Shown: piece after piece, positions 7,728-16,859 of the stretch
Layout: each line of letters opens with the position of its first letter
Numbering within the stretch: the first letter of the stretch is position 1
Assembly (NCBI GenBank): GCA_016744375.1
Contig: JADGEM010000038.1
Location: forward strand, 1-46,062
Direction of reading: 5' to 3'
DNA: 46,062 bases
From: Gammaproteobacteria bacterium
GTDB lineage: Bacteria; Pseudomonadota; Gammaproteobacteria; GRL18
Position numbers and translations under genes: made by a program
The notes under the pieces: model-generated
Told to the model about the DNA's origin: nothing
Database searches by the model: none
What the model saw: only the letters and a program-made list of their open reading frames with translations

Positions 7728-9565
7728 GATTTATTTCTCTTATCTACATTCTCGCTAAAGGTTTTTATACCTTTTACTTCATAAACAAAAATATCTGCTC
7801 TTCCTTTTAGTGCGACATCTCCTTTAGCTTCACAATCCACCAGATCTTTCACTTCTTCATAGGCTGCATCCGTTACTAGTATAGGTGCTCCAACTGTTTT
7901 AGTCACCCCTTCAACTCTGGAGGCTGTATTCACACTGTCACCAATTGCGGTGTAATCCATTTTCATATCAGAACCAATATTTCCAACCAGAGCAAAGCCT
8001 GTATGCAAACCAATACCATTATCCAATTGTGACCGCCCTTCAGATTTCCACTTTTGATTAAGTCCTTCCAGCCTCTGACGCATACTTATGGAAGCCTTAA
8101 CCGCTGCAAGGGTTGGATTATCAATATAAAGAGGTGCTCCAAAAAAAGCCATCAGACCGTCACCGATAAATTTATCAACTGTGCCGTTATTTTCAAGAAT
8201 GGCTTCTGTCATTGCTGAAAAGTACTCGTTAAGCGCTTTAACCACTTCTTCTGGCGGCAAATTTTCAGAATAACTTGTGAAGCCACGGACATCCGCAAAA
8301 AGAATACAGATTTTTTCCCTTTTCCCTTCCAGGGCTATGGGCTTATCTGAACTGAGAATATCCTTAACAACCTGTTCATTAACATAACTTCTAAAAAATT
8401 TAGCTAATCGTCTTTTACTGCGTTCCTCTGTCACAAAACGATAAAAAAAGCTTAGGCCAAAACTCCAGAATATCAATAGAACCGGCCCGATAAAGGGAAT
8501 CAATACATTATTATTAAAAAGCAGAACATTAGCAGCGGAATAAAGAAGCAGCACGGTAATCGTCAAAAGGATTGCAGCCTTTATACCCTTCTTGGAAGAA
8601 TAATAAACAACCAGAAAAGCAATAAAGAAGCTCAGTCCAAATATTAGGCCTGAAGGTGCCTTATACAGCAAATTATTATTAATAAGCATATCGATGGCAT
8701 GAGCGTGAATAAGAACACCAGGAGTCTCCTGAGCAATGGGAGAAGGTAAAATGTCACCTGACACATTGGTCACACCAACCAGAACAATTTTATCTTTAAA
8801 ATTATGTTCAAAATAGGCTTTATCATCTGCTCTTGCCTGTTGCAGTACCTCAACAAATGGCAGAATTTTAAATGTTTTGTTTAACTGATAATTAATTAAT
8901 AGAGGCTTACCTTCTGCATGCACAAGCGGCGTTTCACGAAAATGCAAAGCAATAAGACTATCAAATCCGGGAAGTGATTTTTTCTCTTCAATAACTGACT
9001 GATACTTTAATTTTATTCGACGTATATAGTTATCTGAATCAGGTAATGTATTAACCACACCAAAACCTTTTCGCCCCACTATGGCGCCAAACTGTTTCAT
9101 TGGTAAAGAGGTGTCCAGTTCCTGAACTTGTGAACCCAGGCTCTTTCTTGATGCCGCACCAATGCCCATAACAATTTTTGTATGGTATTTATTTTTAGCG
9201 ATGAGCAAAGCACGGCGTAAAGCATTTTTCTCTTCTTGCGGACGTTCAATAAAATCATCAATGCGTTTGGTCCAGATTAAATCAAGTCCAATAACTTTTG
9301 CACGGTACTTGCCGAGCTTTTCAACAATTTCTGCAAAGAAGGTGTCCCACAATATAAAAGGTGGTTTAATTTCCTGAATTGAGACATCATCAATACCTAT
9401 AACAACAATATCTTTTGAAAATGCCTGCTGGCGGAAATGCTCGCTTCTTAACTCATACCGAACATCCAGAGCTTTCATTTCAAGAAAATGAACCATACCC
9501 GTGTGTTCCACAAGCTGAGCCAGAAATACTCCGAATATTGCAATAATAATATATTGATATTTCAT
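7724..9565 (-). CDS. CHASE2-domain adenylate/guanylate cyclase (class III)
   Basis: The 613-residue membrane protein has one N-terminal membrane segment and a periplasmic CHASE2 sensor (about 30-290, with VVIGIDDVSIQ and KIVLVGVTNVSGD). Three closely spaced membrane helices follow (about 300-380), then a cytoplasmic class III cyclase domain. Both metal-binding aspartates are present (LFADVRGFTSY and KFIGDGLMAFFG), as is the Asn/Arg pair in SVNTASRVEG. A Lys precedes FIGDG and a Thr stands at the second purine-recognition position (DYTAIGD), typical of class IIIb adenylate cyclases. It should make cAMP in response to an envelope signal; cGMP cannot be excluded. No cAMP receptor is encoded nearby, so the target is probably a global CRP-like protein. 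Confidence 0.9.
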   Translation of the reverse strand: MKYQYIIIAIFGVFLAQLVEHTGMVHFLEMKALDVRYELRSEHFRQQAFSKDIVVIGIDDVSIQEIKPPFILWDTFFAEIVEKLGKYRAKVIGLDLIWTKRIDDFIERPQEEKNALRRALLIAKNKYHTKIVMGIGAASRKSLGSQVQELDTSLPMKQFGAIVGRKGFGVVNTLPDSDNYIRRIKLKYQSVIEEKKSLPGFDSLIALHFRETPLVHAEGKPLLINYQLNKTFKILPFVEVLQQARADDKAYFEHNFKDKIVLVGVTNVSGDILPSPIAQETPGVLIHAHAIDMLINNNLLYKAPSGLIFGLSFFIAFLVVYYSSKKGIKAAILLTITVLLLYSAANVLLFNNNVLIPFIGPVLLIFWSFGLSFFYRFVTEERSKRRLAKFFRSYVNEQVVKDILSSDKPIALEGKREKICILFADVRGFTSYSENLPPEEVVKALNEYFSAMTEAILENNGTVDKFIGDGLMAFFGAPLYIDNPTLAAVKASISMRQRLEGLNQKWKSEGRSQLDNGIGLHTGFALVGNIGSDMKMDYTAIGDSVNTASRVEGVTKTVGAPILVTDAAYEEVKDLVDCEAKGDVALKGRADIFVYEVKGIKTFSENVDKRNKS

Positions 9566-9595
9566 TTTTTAATTTCGCCACTTCGTTTCAACGGA

Positions 9596-10465
9596 TTATT
9601 CAGGTTCAGGCCTGATTCTCTTTGTCTGGATATCAGTCCAATGTTCAACCCAGCAGCAATAATGATTAAAATTTTCATAAACCTCATAAGAAACATTTGT
9701 ATTATTCAACAACTGATTCAATATTTTTTTGTTCAACGCAAAAGGTACAATAGAATCATTAGCACCCCATAAATGATATTGTGAGACATCTGACAAACCT
9801 GAAATATATGAAAACACATCCAGTGAACCGTTTAGTGGTGTTACTTTATGGTAGTCAGCCCAGAAGAAATGATCAAGATTGGATGCAATGGTTGTTATAA
9901 AGTCAATATCCTTTCTTTGAGCTGCCAATAATGCAGCCACAACACCACCGCCGGAAAAGCCCACGAGTTCAAATCGTTGTACCCCCTTTTTTTCTTTTAG
10001 TTGTTCAAATAGTGCATGATATGCATTAATGATATCCTGGCTATAGCGATGACTGGTCCAATATTTTTCCTGACAATTATCACCCTTCTTTATCCTCACA
10101 AATTGACAGGGACGCCCCAGATAGAGTACATAAGGACGTCGTTCCTGAACCGCCAGACGTAAGGCAAGAGGATTTATTGGTGTCGGGTTTTTGGATACTT
10201 TATGGCGACTTTCCCAGGCTCTGCCATCACCTTCAATATAAACAACCATCAAACCTGAGGCTTGAGTTCTATCATTTTCCAAATCAATTATCTTTTCCCA
10301 ACCAGAGACATTGAATAAACCGGTATCAAAAACAACCTTATGAAAACCAGCATCTTCTGCAATTTTCTTTGCTGTTTCCTGACGTTCAATAAAACCTGTT
10401 GTTGCGCAGGAATGCACAAAAATAATAATACTGCAGAAAAATAATCTGAAACTTAATTGTTTCAA
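9596..10465 (-). CDS. Alpha/beta-hydrolase-fold lipoprotein
   Basis: The 289-residue protein has an N-terminal hydrophobic segment ending in a lipobox-like FVHSC at about residue 19, so it is probably lipid-anchored in the envelope. The nucleophile elbow GFSGGG is clear at about residue 165. The acid (WGANDSIVPF) and the histidine (NFNHYCCW) follow in the right order, so the catalytic triad looks complete. The substrate is unknown; an esterase or lipase acting in the periplasm is plausible. The start is a TTG at 10465; the nearby ATG at 10470 is out of frame. It is packed tightly between the caspase gene and the cyclase gene (30-35 base gaps). Confidence 0.72.
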   Translation of the reverse strand: MKQLSFRLFFCSIIIFVHSCATTGFIERQETAKKIAEDAGFHKVVFDTGLFNVSGWEKIIDLENDRTQASGLMVVYIEGDGRAWESRHKVSKNPTPINPLALRLAVQERRPYVLYLGRPCQFVRIKKGDNCQEKYWTSHRYSQDIINAYHALFEQLKEKKGVQRFELVGFSGGGVVAALLAAQRKDIDFITTIASNLDHFFWADYHKVTPLNGSLDVFSYISGLSDVSQYHLWGANDSIVPFALNKKILNQLLNNTNVSYEVYENFNHYCCWVEHWTDIQTKRIRPEPE

Positions 10466-10499
10466 TACATTTTTCTCAGCATCTTATATCAAAAAGTAA

Positions 10500-12941
10500 C
10501 TATTGATAAATAACAAAATCTTTGCCCTGACTTGAACCAACGGGTGTAACAATGGTCCTTTCATCCAGACCACCCCTCTCACCGCTGGAAGCGAAATTCC
10601 GTGACGCCATAGCATGAGCTAGAGCAGGTACAAATTTCTCAGCATATTTTTGCAATTCACTGACCATCAATTGCCCATCTTTGGGCCACTGATCAGCATT
10701 ATAAAATCCCTGACTGTTCTTTTTCATGCCATTTAATAAGGTGTAGGTAAAAAGTCCATGCCCTAATTCGCCAAACTCAGGAGCCAGTTGATCAGCCCGG
10801 GTGGCCGCTATAATATGGATACCTGTATCCCTGGATAATCCTCTCAAGGCTCGACGTTGATGAAAATTATTAAAATCATTTGTCACAGCACCTGACTGAC
10901 AAGCATCAATAATGAGAACAATTTTCTGGCTGGGAATTTCAATGAACTTTTCCATCAGCTCTTTAGCAGATAATCCTACAGAACGGACATGCCCAGCATC
11001 ACGCAATGTCTCTGCCTCCTGCGGTAAAAAATACCACTTGTTATCAACAACAATACCGTGTCCAGACATAAAGACAACCAACATATCATTTTTACCCGAT
11101 GCTTGTTTTGTTTGCTCAAATAGTGACAGAATTGATTCTTTACTGGCCTGTTGGTTTAAAATTAATGATCTGACATGCCCCCCCTGCATATTTTTCTTTC
11201 GTACAAGAGAGGAAGTTGAAAAAGTTTTAAAAATTTCTCTGGCATCAGAAACAGCAAAATCAAGCATCAACTCCTTGCCCTGATATTCATTAATACCAAT
11301 ACTTTTCATAAAGACACGAGATGGTTTTGACGCAGGCATTTTTTGTGCTGTAAAAACCGCCTGTTGGGATTGGCCAGCAATATCTTCCCACCCTTTTACC
11401 TCAACATTAAATCCATTCAGTCCTGCAACAGGTTGAACAGTCAATGACCAGGCTTTAACTCCTTTATTTCCCTCTTGATGGCTCTTTATTAAATGGAGTC
11501 TGGACTGGGGTATTTTTTTACCGTTATGGTAAACACTCAAATCATGCAAAATATCAGCCTGCCCCTCTACTTTAGCCGTAATACTAAGCCTTATTTCCGC
11601 CGGTAATTTATAGTTTTTCTCACTGGTAAGGATTTTGACGAGCACTTCTGGTGGAAGATAAACCCCCTTTTCAATGGATGCTCCAGGCTTTGTTAACATT
11701 TGCGGCTTATCTGCAACGACTTTTTCTAACAATCCCGGTTCAAAATATTTATCTGAAAATTGATCAAGTTCAAGCAATTGTCCATCTGCATCCCATGAGA
11801 CATCATAAAATGCATCTTCATTGCCATCATACCGACCTTGCTTATCAAGTACGGCCCAACCACTTTTCGTAGAGACAAGTTGAGCAAATTTTGTATCAGT
11901 TTTTATATCAATTAATAAAATGCCTCCCTGGCGCTTCGGAACCAGTAAAAAGCGGCCATTTTTATAAAACTGAACCTGTTGAGAGTCCAGCATATTTATT
12001 TTTCTGGAATTAGAAATTTGATCATTTTTAACATTCTGCTGATAGACTTTATGATTTCTGGTTAAAACATCAAGCATATTTTTAGAGAAATCGATCCACA
12101 CAACGGCTTGTTCCACTGTTTTAATCGGCTTATAACGAGCGTTTTTATTGCCCTCCTCAAGTGTTGAATAAGCATATTGAAAATTATCAAACTGTGCGGC
12201 AAATGCCGTACTATTCTGGTTAAAAAAAACTCGATTAACCTTATTGGCCAAAACCCAGCTTTGAGTGAGAATTAGTTTTTTATTTGATAGACGATAAAGA
12301 GAGAGCGTTTTATCATGAGTTGCAACAAGTATCTGATGACTTGTATCAGAGATATCAATTGCACTGATATTAGAGTTTAAATTGATTTTAGCCAAAAGAG
12401 ACGGCTCTTTTTGTTTATCATAAAGAAAGAGTTCATTTCTTTTTGAACTAAGCAGCAAATTCTCAGAACTGACTCGAACAAAATGAAAGTGATTCTTTTT
12501 TTGTATTTTCTTTAGCAGCTTAAAGCGCTCTCCAAGCACTAAGGGCTTGACAAAAAGTTGGCCTTGTTTATCAATCAGGTAAATTTTTTTACGGTTGTAG
12601 TCAATTGTGAAATCTTCAAGTGTCATTGATTTCACCGTAAAATGATCAACTTCGTTACCTTTCTCCATATCCCAGACACTGATATATCCACCTTCCATTA
12701 GCAGAGCTAAATACCGTTTATCCTTTGAAAGAAGCATTTTTTTCGGGTATTCAATTTTATTTTTTTTTGTCTTTAAAGTTGGAACAATAGCTGCTCTGAC
12801 CTGTTTTTTTATTGCCTTGGATATGTGAGAGGAAACATGTCCGCCAAAGGGGCGGGCAAAGGACTGCGGTACCAGGAAAAGGAATGCAAGAGTGATAAGC
12901 AAGAGATAAATTAACAGATGGACACTAGACTGAACCCGCAT
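10500..12941 (-). CDS. Caspase-like (peptidase C14) protein with N-terminal beta-propeller
   Basis: The 813-residue product starts at the ATG at 12941 behind GGGGAAA; an in-frame TTG at 12974 would add 11 residues but lacks a good ribosome-binding site. A signal or anchor segment (LLIYLLLITLAFLFLVP) is followed by repeated short beta stretches resembling a WD40-like propeller (about 50-380). An intermediate beta-sandwich region comes next, then a caspase-fold domain from about 545. The catalytic dyad is present: His in FMSGHGIVV (about 628) and Cys in IIDACQSGAV (about 681). Bacterial homologues are arginine/lysine-specific proteases linked to signalling or cell death. Here the signal segment places the protease in or facing the periplasm, unlike cytoplasmic metacaspases. 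Confidence 0.85.
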   Translation of the reverse strand: MRVQSSVHLLIYLLLITLAFLFLVPQSFARPFGGHVSSHISKAIKKQVRAAIVPTLKTKKNKIEYPKKMLLSKDKRYLALLMEGGYISVWDMEKGNEVDHFTVKSMTLEDFTIDYNRKKIYLIDKQGQLFVKPLVLGERFKLLKKIQKKNHFHFVRVSSENLLLSSKRNELFLYDKQKEPSLLAKINLNSNISAIDISDTSHQILVATHDKTLSLYRLSNKKLILTQSWVLANKVNRVFFNQNSTAFAAQFDNFQYAYSTLEEGNKNARYKPIKTVEQAVVWIDFSKNMLDVLTRNHKVYQQNVKNDQISNSRKINMLDSQQVQFYKNGRFLLVPKRQGGILLIDIKTDTKFAQLVSTKSGWAVLDKQGRYDGNEDAFYDVSWDADGQLLELDQFSDKYFEPGLLEKVVADKPQMLTKPGASIEKGVYLPPEVLVKILTSEKNYKLPAEIRLSITAKVEGQADILHDLSVYHNGKKIPQSRLHLIKSHQEGNKGVKAWSLTVQPVAGLNGFNVEVKGWEDIAGQSQQAVFTAQKMPASKPSRVFMKSIGINEYQGKELMLDFAVSDAREIFKTFSTSSLVRKKNMQGGHVRSLILNQQASKESILSLFEQTKQASGKNDMLVVFMSGHGIVVDNKWYFLPQEAETLRDAGHVRSVGLSAKELMEKFIEIPSQKIVLIIDACQSGAVTNDFNNFHQRRALRGLSRDTGIHIIAATRADQLAPEFGELGHGLFTYTLLNGMKKNSQGFYNADQWPKDGQLMVSELQKYAEKFVPALAHAMASRNFASSGERGGLDERTIVTPVGSSQGKDFVIYQ

Positions 12942-13012
12942 TTTATAAGTTTCCCCACTGACTGAGCCATTCAAAAAAAGCTGTTTTTTCTAAGTAATTG
13001 AACGATTAAGAT

Positions 13013-14458
13013 TTAAAATTCATATCGTACATTGGCACTGATGGTATAATCATTATGCCCTTTTCTTAAAAATCCTTTGCTATACGACACTTCACCCAGA
13101 AGATCGTCGGAAGCATTAAAGCGCAGACCAACACCAGCATTCAATCCAATAGTGCCTTCATCGGTAAAATTATCCTGATCAGAAAAATCAAAAATTGCAC
13201 CGATTGTTCCATAATATTCCCCCCAACTCTGAGGTTGGGCCAACTCTGTATTAAGTAAGAATTCTGAAATAGTCTCACTGTCTACTTTTATTTTATTCCT
13301 TGCACCAGGATCAATAGACAATTTAGCCAGATAGGTATCTGAATCAGTATAAGCATAGTTGTACCCCAGATCCATTGTAAAATTAAGTCCATTGGCCAGT
13401 CTTGAGCTTCGCATGACGCCAAAGCCAAAAAAATGAGTGTTTGAATCATAATCACCATCAAAAGATGCTAGGGAACCAAAAATGGTTCGATCTTCAATAT
13501 CAGTATTCGATGAGTCATAACCGAGATGGCCATAGGCAGTAAAGCCTGAATCAAAATTATAAGCAGCATAGGCAGATATTACATAGCCATCAGAATCACT
13601 TTCACTTTTATCATTTGACTCGGTATCAGAAGTCTCATAACCGATCAAACCTCCCACTAATACGTTTGTGTTTATCACCATGTCTACCCCAAAAAGGTAG
13701 CTGTCCTGATTGCCAGTGAATCGAGAACCATGAGATATCATAGCTGTATTTTTGATACTGGTATGAGTTGGAGTAAACCAGAGAGCCATACCTGTGCTGC
13801 TGTCACCTGCATTCAATCCTTTTACACTATAATCAGCGCGAGCCAGAGAAAACTGGCCTGTTTTATATAAAGTTTTTATATGATCACTATAGGTATGGCG
13901 GACATGATTGATTTTTTTTCTTAAGATGTCTTGATTAATATTTTCTATTGATGCCTCAGCTCTTTCCTGATCTGTATCAGAAATCAGGATAAAACTTTCA
14001 CCTGAAAAAAGATCCTGAATGATATAAGAACTCGGAATATCAGCACCTGTAAAAGTTAATGTAAAAAATTCCGAACCAGATGCAATTGGTGGCCCTGTCA
14101 TAGTATAGCCACTGGTACCAGAAGAACCGACCGTCGTGGCATTAGGAAACTGTGATATATAAAAAACATTGCCTGTGGCTGGGGTATCAGTCAATGTATA
14201 GGTCAATGATGAAGTACTGGAGACAGTATTAATGATACCATTTTGTTCATAAGCAAGAAATGGTATAAAACCGCTGGTGCTTATAGTAAAAGTCTCAGAA
14301 ATACAGGCAGAACAAGGAACAGTTAAGACCCTTAGTGCTTTTATATTATTACCACCATTGAGACTGCTGTTCACAGTAAACGCATGCCCTATATTTGATA
14401 ATATAAGCCCGGATAAAGCAAAAATGGTTACAATAGATAGTCGTTTTTTTATTATCAT
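13013..14458 (-). CDS. Autotransporter-like outer-membrane beta-barrel protein
   Basis: The 481-residue protein has a signal peptide (about 1-26, ending near GHAFT). Its short N-terminal domain has a single CSAC motif at about residue 54 and a Ser/Thr-rich region. The C-terminal 270 residues are built of alternating strands (FGVDMVINTNVLVGGLIGYE, YVISAYAAYNFDSGFTAYGH) and the last residue is Phe after YTISANVRYE, the typical barrel-assembly signal. This matches autotransporter barrel domains. The passenger is short (about 190 residues) and looks like a surface or adhesin-type domain, not an enzyme. It sits between the kinase and caspase genes, giving the cluster an outer-membrane component. 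Confidence 0.78.
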   Translation of the reverse strand: MIIKKRLSIVTIFALSGLILSNIGHAFTVNSSLNGGNNIKALRVLTVPCSACISETFTISTSGFIPFLAYEQNGIINTVSSTSSLTYTLTDTPATGNVFYISQFPNATTVGSSGTSGYTMTGPPIASGSEFFTLTFTGADIPSSYIIQDLFSGESFILISDTDQERAEASIENINQDILRKKINHVRHTYSDHIKTLYKTGQFSLARADYSVKGLNAGDSSTGMALWFTPTHTSIKNTAMISHGSRFTGNQDSYLFGVDMVINTNVLVGGLIGYETSDTESNDKSESDSDGYVISAYAAYNFDSGFTAYGHLGYDSSNTDIEDRTIFGSLASFDGDYDSNTHFFGFGVMRSSRLANGLNFTMDLGYNYAYTDSDTYLAKLSIDPGARNKIKVDSETISEFLLNTELAQPQSWGEYYGTIGAIFDFSDQDNFTDEGTIGLNAGVGLRFNASDDLLGEVSYSKGFLRKGHNDYTISANVRYEF

Positions 14459-14533
14459 TAGTATCTAATTCCATTAAAATTTTTTTAAATTTCGTATTAT
14501 TATTATACGATTTTATGACTCTAAAAGCCCAAA

Positions 14534-14552
14534 TGGTAAACATTATTTACCA
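14534..14552. repeat. Short perfect hairpin between kinase and autotransporter genes
   Basis: TGGTAAA-CATTA-TTTACCA is a perfect 7-bp inverted repeat in the 132-base gap. No T-run follows directly on the coding strand, so it is a weak terminator at best. It could be an operator for an internal promoter or an mRNA processing site. Confidence 0.4.
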
Positions 14553-14590
14553 AAAGACCGCATCAGTGCACACTATTCAGGAACAGTAAT

Positions 14591-16261
14591 TTAGTAAACT
14601 CTGATATCAAAAATGGCATCAGACACATCGACATCATTCATTTTTAAATAAATATCTTTTACCTCTTCCAAGGACTGAACAGGCAATGTTTCAAAGTCGG
14701 TTCCAACCACTTCAGGAGGCAGATGATTAATAATATCATCTGATGTTGCAAAACAGGCGAGTCGTTCACTGATCCCATCTTTACTGGCATTTAGATTAAA
14801 CGGTGACTCACCGGGTAAAATGATCGGCTTTGTCTTTGAAACAAAGGAGTCTGACTTAAAACGATTAGGAAAGAAACGAATAATTTCACCCTTTTGATCT
14901 TCAAAATAACAATAGATATACGCGTCCTGCTGAGTGTTGACCATGATATTAAATGCTTCACCAGAAGCCAGAAAGACATCATTTTTATCGGCATAACGAA
15001 TATTCAGATAATTTTTAATAATCGGAATAGGAGTCACTGAATCCTCAACTATTATGTTCTCAGAGATGCTTTGCTCAATAATTTTTTTCTGTTTTTTCTG
15101 AGGTGCTTTCTGAGGCGTTTCAGCTTGAATTCCAATGACTGCCGTAACTGAATCAGAGGTATCAACAGGCATAAAGAAAAATACACATATTGCAATAAAA
15201 ATACTGAATAAAGGGATCATATAAGGCCACTTTTTAGATTGATTATTTGCTTCTTTGATTCCTTTTTTTGATTTATTATCCAGACCTGAAGCAATTGTCT
15301 GGCATTGCTGAATTAATTCGATATACGAAGACGGCCTATCATCTTTACGAACCGCCATCATTGATAAAATTAAGTTAACCACTTTTTTATTAAGTTTAGG
15401 ACTTACTTCTACAGGATTCAAAGCCTCTGATGAATTTTTCTTAATGACCATTTCAGTCAGGTTATAACCTTCAAAGGGTTTTTCCCCGGTGACCATATGG
15501 TATAGAACACAACCCAGTCCATAAATATCAACTTTGAAATCAACATTATCCGGATCGTTAAACTGTTCCGGAGCCATTGAACTGGGAGTTCCAATCATCG
15601 TTCCAACCATCGTCAGATTGTTATCTTTATCTGCCTGAGTTGATCGAGCAATGCCCAAATCAGCCAGTTTAGGAATAAAATTAAACTCAGAAACTGAATC
15701 ATGACCACTGTCCTCATGGGGATTCAGTAAAATATTTTCAGCCTTAATATCACGATGAATGATCGTTTTTTTATGAGCATAATCCAAAGCACCAGCAATT
15801 TTCTCAATGACATCTAAAGCAATTTCTGCCTCAATCACGCCATTATCTCTAATCCAGTCCTGCAATGTAGGACCATCAACAAACTCCATAACGAGATAAG
15901 GTGATGCGGGATTATCTGATGACTGCTGTGTCATTCCGGCCTGAAAGCAGGAAACAATATTAGGATGGATTAAATTTGCAAGGATTTGCACCTCACGATG
16001 AAAACGTTCAATAAAATCTTCATTGACTATACCATTGGTGACGTTTAAAACTTTAATGGCCACATCACGTTTGAGAAAAGGCTGATGACCTTTATAAACA
16101 GTACCGCTTCCACCCTTTCCAAGAATACCGCAAATCTCAAGGTCAGAAATTTCAGGATAAGACAATTCAACAACAACTGTTTCATTAGTACTTTCTTGCA
16201 GCTTACTTTTATCTAAAGAATTACCGGCAATTATTGCTTGATTATCCTGATCGTGATTCAT
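14591..16261 (-). CDS. Transmembrane Ser/Thr protein kinase with C-terminal DUF4384-like domain
   Basis: The product has 556 residues. The Hanks-type kinase domain spans about 40-325: glycine loop GKGGSGTVYKG (48-58), ATP-binding Lys70 in VAIK, catalytic HRDIKAEN (169-176), DLG at 201-203 in place of DFG, and an APE-like MAPEQF. All catalytic residues are present, so it should be active. One membrane helix (about 345-364) follows. The C-terminal region is therefore periplasmic and holds a DUF4384-like domain (about 420-515: ASGEAFNIMVNTQQDAYIY, EIIRFFPNRF) similar to that of the FecR-like protein in the same cluster. The layout matches a receptor kinase that reads an envelope signal. It is the second gene of the cluster, after the GAF gene. 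Confidence 0.9.
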   Translation of the reverse strand: MNHDQDNQAIIAGNSLDKSKLQESTNETVVVELSYPEISDLEICGILGKGGSGTVYKGHQPFLKRDVAIKVLNVTNGIVNEDFIERFHREVQILANLIHPNIVSCFQAGMTQQSSDNPASPYLVMEFVDGPTLQDWIRDNGVIEAEIALDVIEKIAGALDYAHKKTIIHRDIKAENILLNPHEDSGHDSVSEFNFIPKLADLGIARSTQADKDNNLTMVGTMIGTPSSMAPEQFNDPDNVDFKVDIYGLGCVLYHMVTGEKPFEGYNLTEMVIKKNSSEALNPVEVSPKLNKKVVNLILSMMAVRKDDRPSSYIELIQQCQTIASGLDNKSKKGIKEANNQSKKWPYMIPLFSIFIAICVFFFMPVDTSDSVTAVIGIQAETPQKAPQKKQKKIIEQSISENIIVEDSVTPIPIIKNYLNIRYADKNDVFLASGEAFNIMVNTQQDAYIYCYFEDQKGEIIRFFPNRFKSDSFVSKTKPIILPGESPFNLNASKDGISERLACFATSDDIINHLPPEVVGTDFETLPVQSLEEVKDIYLKMNDVDVSDAIFDIRVY

Positions 16262-16331
16262 CGTGCTGAGACCTATCCCTATACTTTAATGTCTTTATAA
16301 ACTTATATGATGACTTAATCTGAACTGTTTT

Positions 16332-16814
16332 TTACTGTCCACTTAAGCATTCAGTATAATCATTAATATGATGGAGCATTTTGGTGACGACGGCTTTGTC
16401 TTTTTCATCAAAAAATAGTTCATCATCCAGCTTATTAATAATCTGAATAACGCCAATTGGCTCTCGTCTCTGGTTAATCAAGGGAGCAGCAATCATCGAA
16501 TGAATAATATAACCGGTATTTTCTTCAACCGTGCTATTATAATCATCATTGGACTGAACATTATTAATAATTTGTGCGAGATTTTTTTCAAATATCTCAT
16601 GCACAATGCCACTTTTATCAGGTAACTCTAAATAACTGATACCCTCAATGTAGGCACTCCAGAATGTACCGGTTTTAGGATCGTGTATAAAGATGGTACA
16701 CCGATCCGCATTGAGTGTTGATTTAAGAGTATCTGAAATTGCTCTTATTTTTTCAAGAAAATCAATGTCAGTCTTTAAAATTTCTTCTAAATCAGTAAAA
16801 TTACTCGTGTTCAT
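16332..16814 (-). CDS. GAF-domain protein
   Basis: The 160-residue cytoplasmic protein is essentially one GAF domain: TLNADRCTIFIHDPKTGTFW near residue 35, HEIFEKNLAQIINN near 85, and IHSMIAAPLINQRREPIGVI near 110. GAF domains bind small ligands such as cyclic nucleotides, haem or bilins. There is no output domain, so it probably works through a partner. Of the adjacent genes, the kinase (70 bases downstream) and the cAMP-producing cyclase further down make a cyclic-nucleotide or regulatory-subunit role attractive, but this is inferred. It is the first gene of the cluster. Only 45 bases separate it from the divergent lipid-transport operon, so the two promoters must overlap. Confidence 0.82.
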   Translation of the reverse strand: MNTSNFTDLEEILKTDIDFLEKIRAISDTLKSTLNADRCTIFIHDPKTGTFWSAYIEGISYLELPDKSGIVHEIFEKNLAQIINNVQSNDDYNSTVEENTGYIIHSMIAAPLINQRREPIGVIQIINKLDDELFFDEKDKAVVTKMLHHINDYTECLSGQ

Positions 16815-16859
16815 AAGCTAAACTTAATAATAATTAATCGTTGATAATAGTCCTTTTAC

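Noticed and set aside
12942-12974. TTG start at 12974 for the caspase-like gene
   Set aside because: ATG 12941 has a better ribosome-binding site (GGGGAAA) and directly precedes a normal signal segment.
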